DNA of 64,000 nt from Sphingomonas sp. S2M10. GTDB taxonomy: Bacteria > Pseudomonadota > Alphaproteobacteria > Sphingomonadales > Sphingomonadaceae. Shown here one piece after another: positions 62,982-64,000 of the stretch. The notes beneath the pieces were generated by a model. That model worked only from the letters and a program-made list of their open reading frames with translations. It was not told the origin of the DNA and ran no database searches. The stretch is from the NCBI RefSeq assembly GCF_012650175.1, contig NZ_JAAILI010000034.1, forward strand, positions 1-64,000, written 5' to 3'. The translations under genes and the position numbers were made by a program. How positions within the stretch are numbered: the first letter of the stretch is position 1; every line of letters starts with the position of its first letter.

Positions 62982-63992
62982 ATGCGCGGGGTAATGATGA
63001 GGTTGCGGTTGACCGATCAGGGCTGGACTGGAGATCCTGAGGAGGTCATCGACTGTCTGATAGTGGGCGGTGGTCCAGCGGGCCTCATGACCGCGATCTA
63101 TCTGTCGCGGTTTCTCAGGAGCTGCGTCGTCTACGATGCGGCGGCAGGGCGCGCCGCGTCCATCCCGCGCTCGCACAACCTGCCAGGATTTCCCGGCGGC
63201 ATTTCCGGCGTCACGTTTCTTGCCCGTTTGCAGGCTCAGCTGCGCGAATATGGCGGTACGGTCCAGAGAGGTGAGATTGACGCAATCGTCGCGTCAGGCG
63301 ACCACTTCTCGGCAAGCTGCGAACTGAACGTCCTGTATGCGCGGACCGTTGTCCTTGCGACGGGCGTCGTCAACCGGCGTCCCGAGATGCCTGATGCGAT
63401 GCATGACATCGGCGTGGCGCGTGGGCTTCTCCGCTATTGCCCGATCTGCGATGGTTATGAGGCCCGGCGCATGAACGTGGCGGTGCTCGGCGGCGATGGT
63501 CATGGTGCTGAAGAAGCCGAATTCCTGAGGGCTTATGGGGCCAAGGTCACGCTTCTGGCCGAACGCTCGCTCGATCTTGGGCCGACCGAACTTGCCAAGC
63601 TGGACCAGCAGGGCATTGATGTCGCCCCCTCGCCTGTCGGGCAGTTGCGTCTTGGCGAGTGTGTCGAGGTGAGGCTGGCCAATGGCTTGGAGCTACAATT
63701 CGACACGCTTTACCCCGCACTCGGCTCATCACCTCGGACGCGGCTTGCCTCTTTGCTCGGAGCACAGCTCAGCGAATCCGGGTGCGTGCTAACCAATGCC
63801 CACCAACAAACCTCGGTTAAGGGTCTCTACGCAGTCGGCGACGTCGTGGAAGGGCTCGATCAGATCAGCGTCGCAGCCGGACAAGCGGCGATCGCTGCGA
63901 CCGCAATTCATAACCTGTTGCGCGACCGCGACAGTGGATTGTCATCCGCCCTCGCCGGGCTGTATTCCGCTCGGAGCGTACCGCCGACGTAG
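62982..63992 (+). CDS. thioredoxin-reductase-like FAD/NAD(P) oxidoreductase
   Basis: A 336-residue flavoprotein. FAD motif CLIVGGGPAGLMTAIYLSRF near the N-terminus; redox-active pair in YCPICDGYE (Cys-Pro-Ile-Cys instead of the usual Cys-Ala-Thr-Cys); NAD(P) motif VAVLGGDGHGAEEAEF; and the C-terminal FAD motif GLYAVGDVVEGLDQISVAAGQAAIAA. It probably reduces a thiol partner or protein disulfide. Starts at 62982 or 62994 fit the upstream promoter; the longer frame from 62880 overlaps that promoter and is rejected. Confidence 0.85.
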   Translation: MRGVMMRLRLTDQGWTGDPEEVIDCLIVGGGPAGLMTAIYLSRFLRSCVVYDAAAGRAASIPRSHNLPGFPGGISGVTFLARLQAQLREYGGTVQRGEIDAIVASGDHFSASCELNVLYARTVVLATGVVNRRPEMPDAMHDIGVARGLLRYCPICDGYEARRMNVAVLGGDGHGAEEAEFLRAYGAKVTLLAERSLDLGPTELAKLDQQGIDVAPSPVGQLRLGECVEVRLANGLELQFDTLYPALGSSPRTRLASLLGAQLSESGCVLTNAHQQTSVKGLYAVGDVVEGLDQISVAAGQAAIAATAIHNLLRDRDSGLSSALAGLYSARSVPPT

Positions 63993-64000
63993 CGGGAGCC

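Noticed and set aside
1..64000. CRISPR arrays, tRNA and rRNA genes
   Set aside because: No regularly spaced direct repeats other than the iterons and parS sites, and no tRNA- or rRNA-like sequence was recognised by eye.

Overview
The window reads as part of a large plasmid or secondary replicon of a sphingomonad-type alphaproteobacterium (Sphingomonas, Sphingobium or Novosphingobium). The evidence is the high GC content, an iteron-type RepA with divergent parAB, FixLJ-type regulation, and many copper genes of the kind common in that group. No rRNA, tRNA or CRISPR array was found.

Layout. 1-152 is the end of a tyrosine-recombinase element that has cut off the 3' half of a plasmid methyltransferase/helicase ('strawberry notch') gene. 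2.3-7.6 kb is the plasmid backbone: Toprim protein, repA, an origin with six iterons and a DnaA box, parA, three parS-like palindromes and parB. 7.7-12.4 kb is accessory: a DUF4238 protein, an HTH protein, a tyrosine recombinase and a putative helix-hairpin-helix nuclease. 12.5-19.6 kb is a Cus-type Cu/Ag efflux operon (cusCBA plus cusF and two small exported proteins). 19.8-25.7 kb is a MerR-controlled, tightly overlapping operon that encodes a predicted transmembrane electron conduit: an FAD/2Fe-2S reductase, a di-heme b membrane protein and a seven-heme cytochrome c. A DUF1622 protein and a Tat-exported Cys-rich copper-storage-like protein follow. 25.9-35.7 kb holds a GH130 glycosidase, small His/Met-rich exported proteins, aldehyde and alcohol dehydrogenases, copAB (first copy) and an MFS transporter. 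35.9-38.6 kb is FixLJ plus a single-domain receiver.

38.6-64 kb is a second, mosaic copper island: DUF305 proteins, a second copA/copB pair, a cnrYXH-like sigma/anti-sigma/sensor module, two copCD sets (one copD truncated), copZ-copA(P-type)-cueR, Cys-rich four-helix proteins, an FTR1-cytochrome c permease, a large epimerase/membrane fusion protein, a DoxX/YgiD/DUF1971 cluster and a thioredoxin-reductase-like flavoprotein. It is littered with gene remnants (thioesterase, nuclease C-terminus, Csp, sigma factor, TraA/DUF6118, DUF1971), as expected of repeated recombination.

Regulation. Two promoter families tie the genes together. (1) MerR/CueR-type promoters (TTGACC, then a central dyad and a 19-bp spacer) precede the 20.3-25.7 kb operon, the 19.86 kb gene, copZ, the P-type copA and the Cys-rich gene at 54.1 kb. 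(2) A motif of the form GAGGGG, 15 nt, CGTAT was found by eye at up to eleven places, all between 42.2 and 62.9 kb. It lies in front of the cnrYXH-like operon itself, copA2, copC, both DUF305 genes at 48.7 and 49.3 kb, copC2D2 and others. I infer it is the target of the ECF sigma factor encoded at 42.3-42.9 kb. This regulon and the electron conduit are the two most interesting findings.
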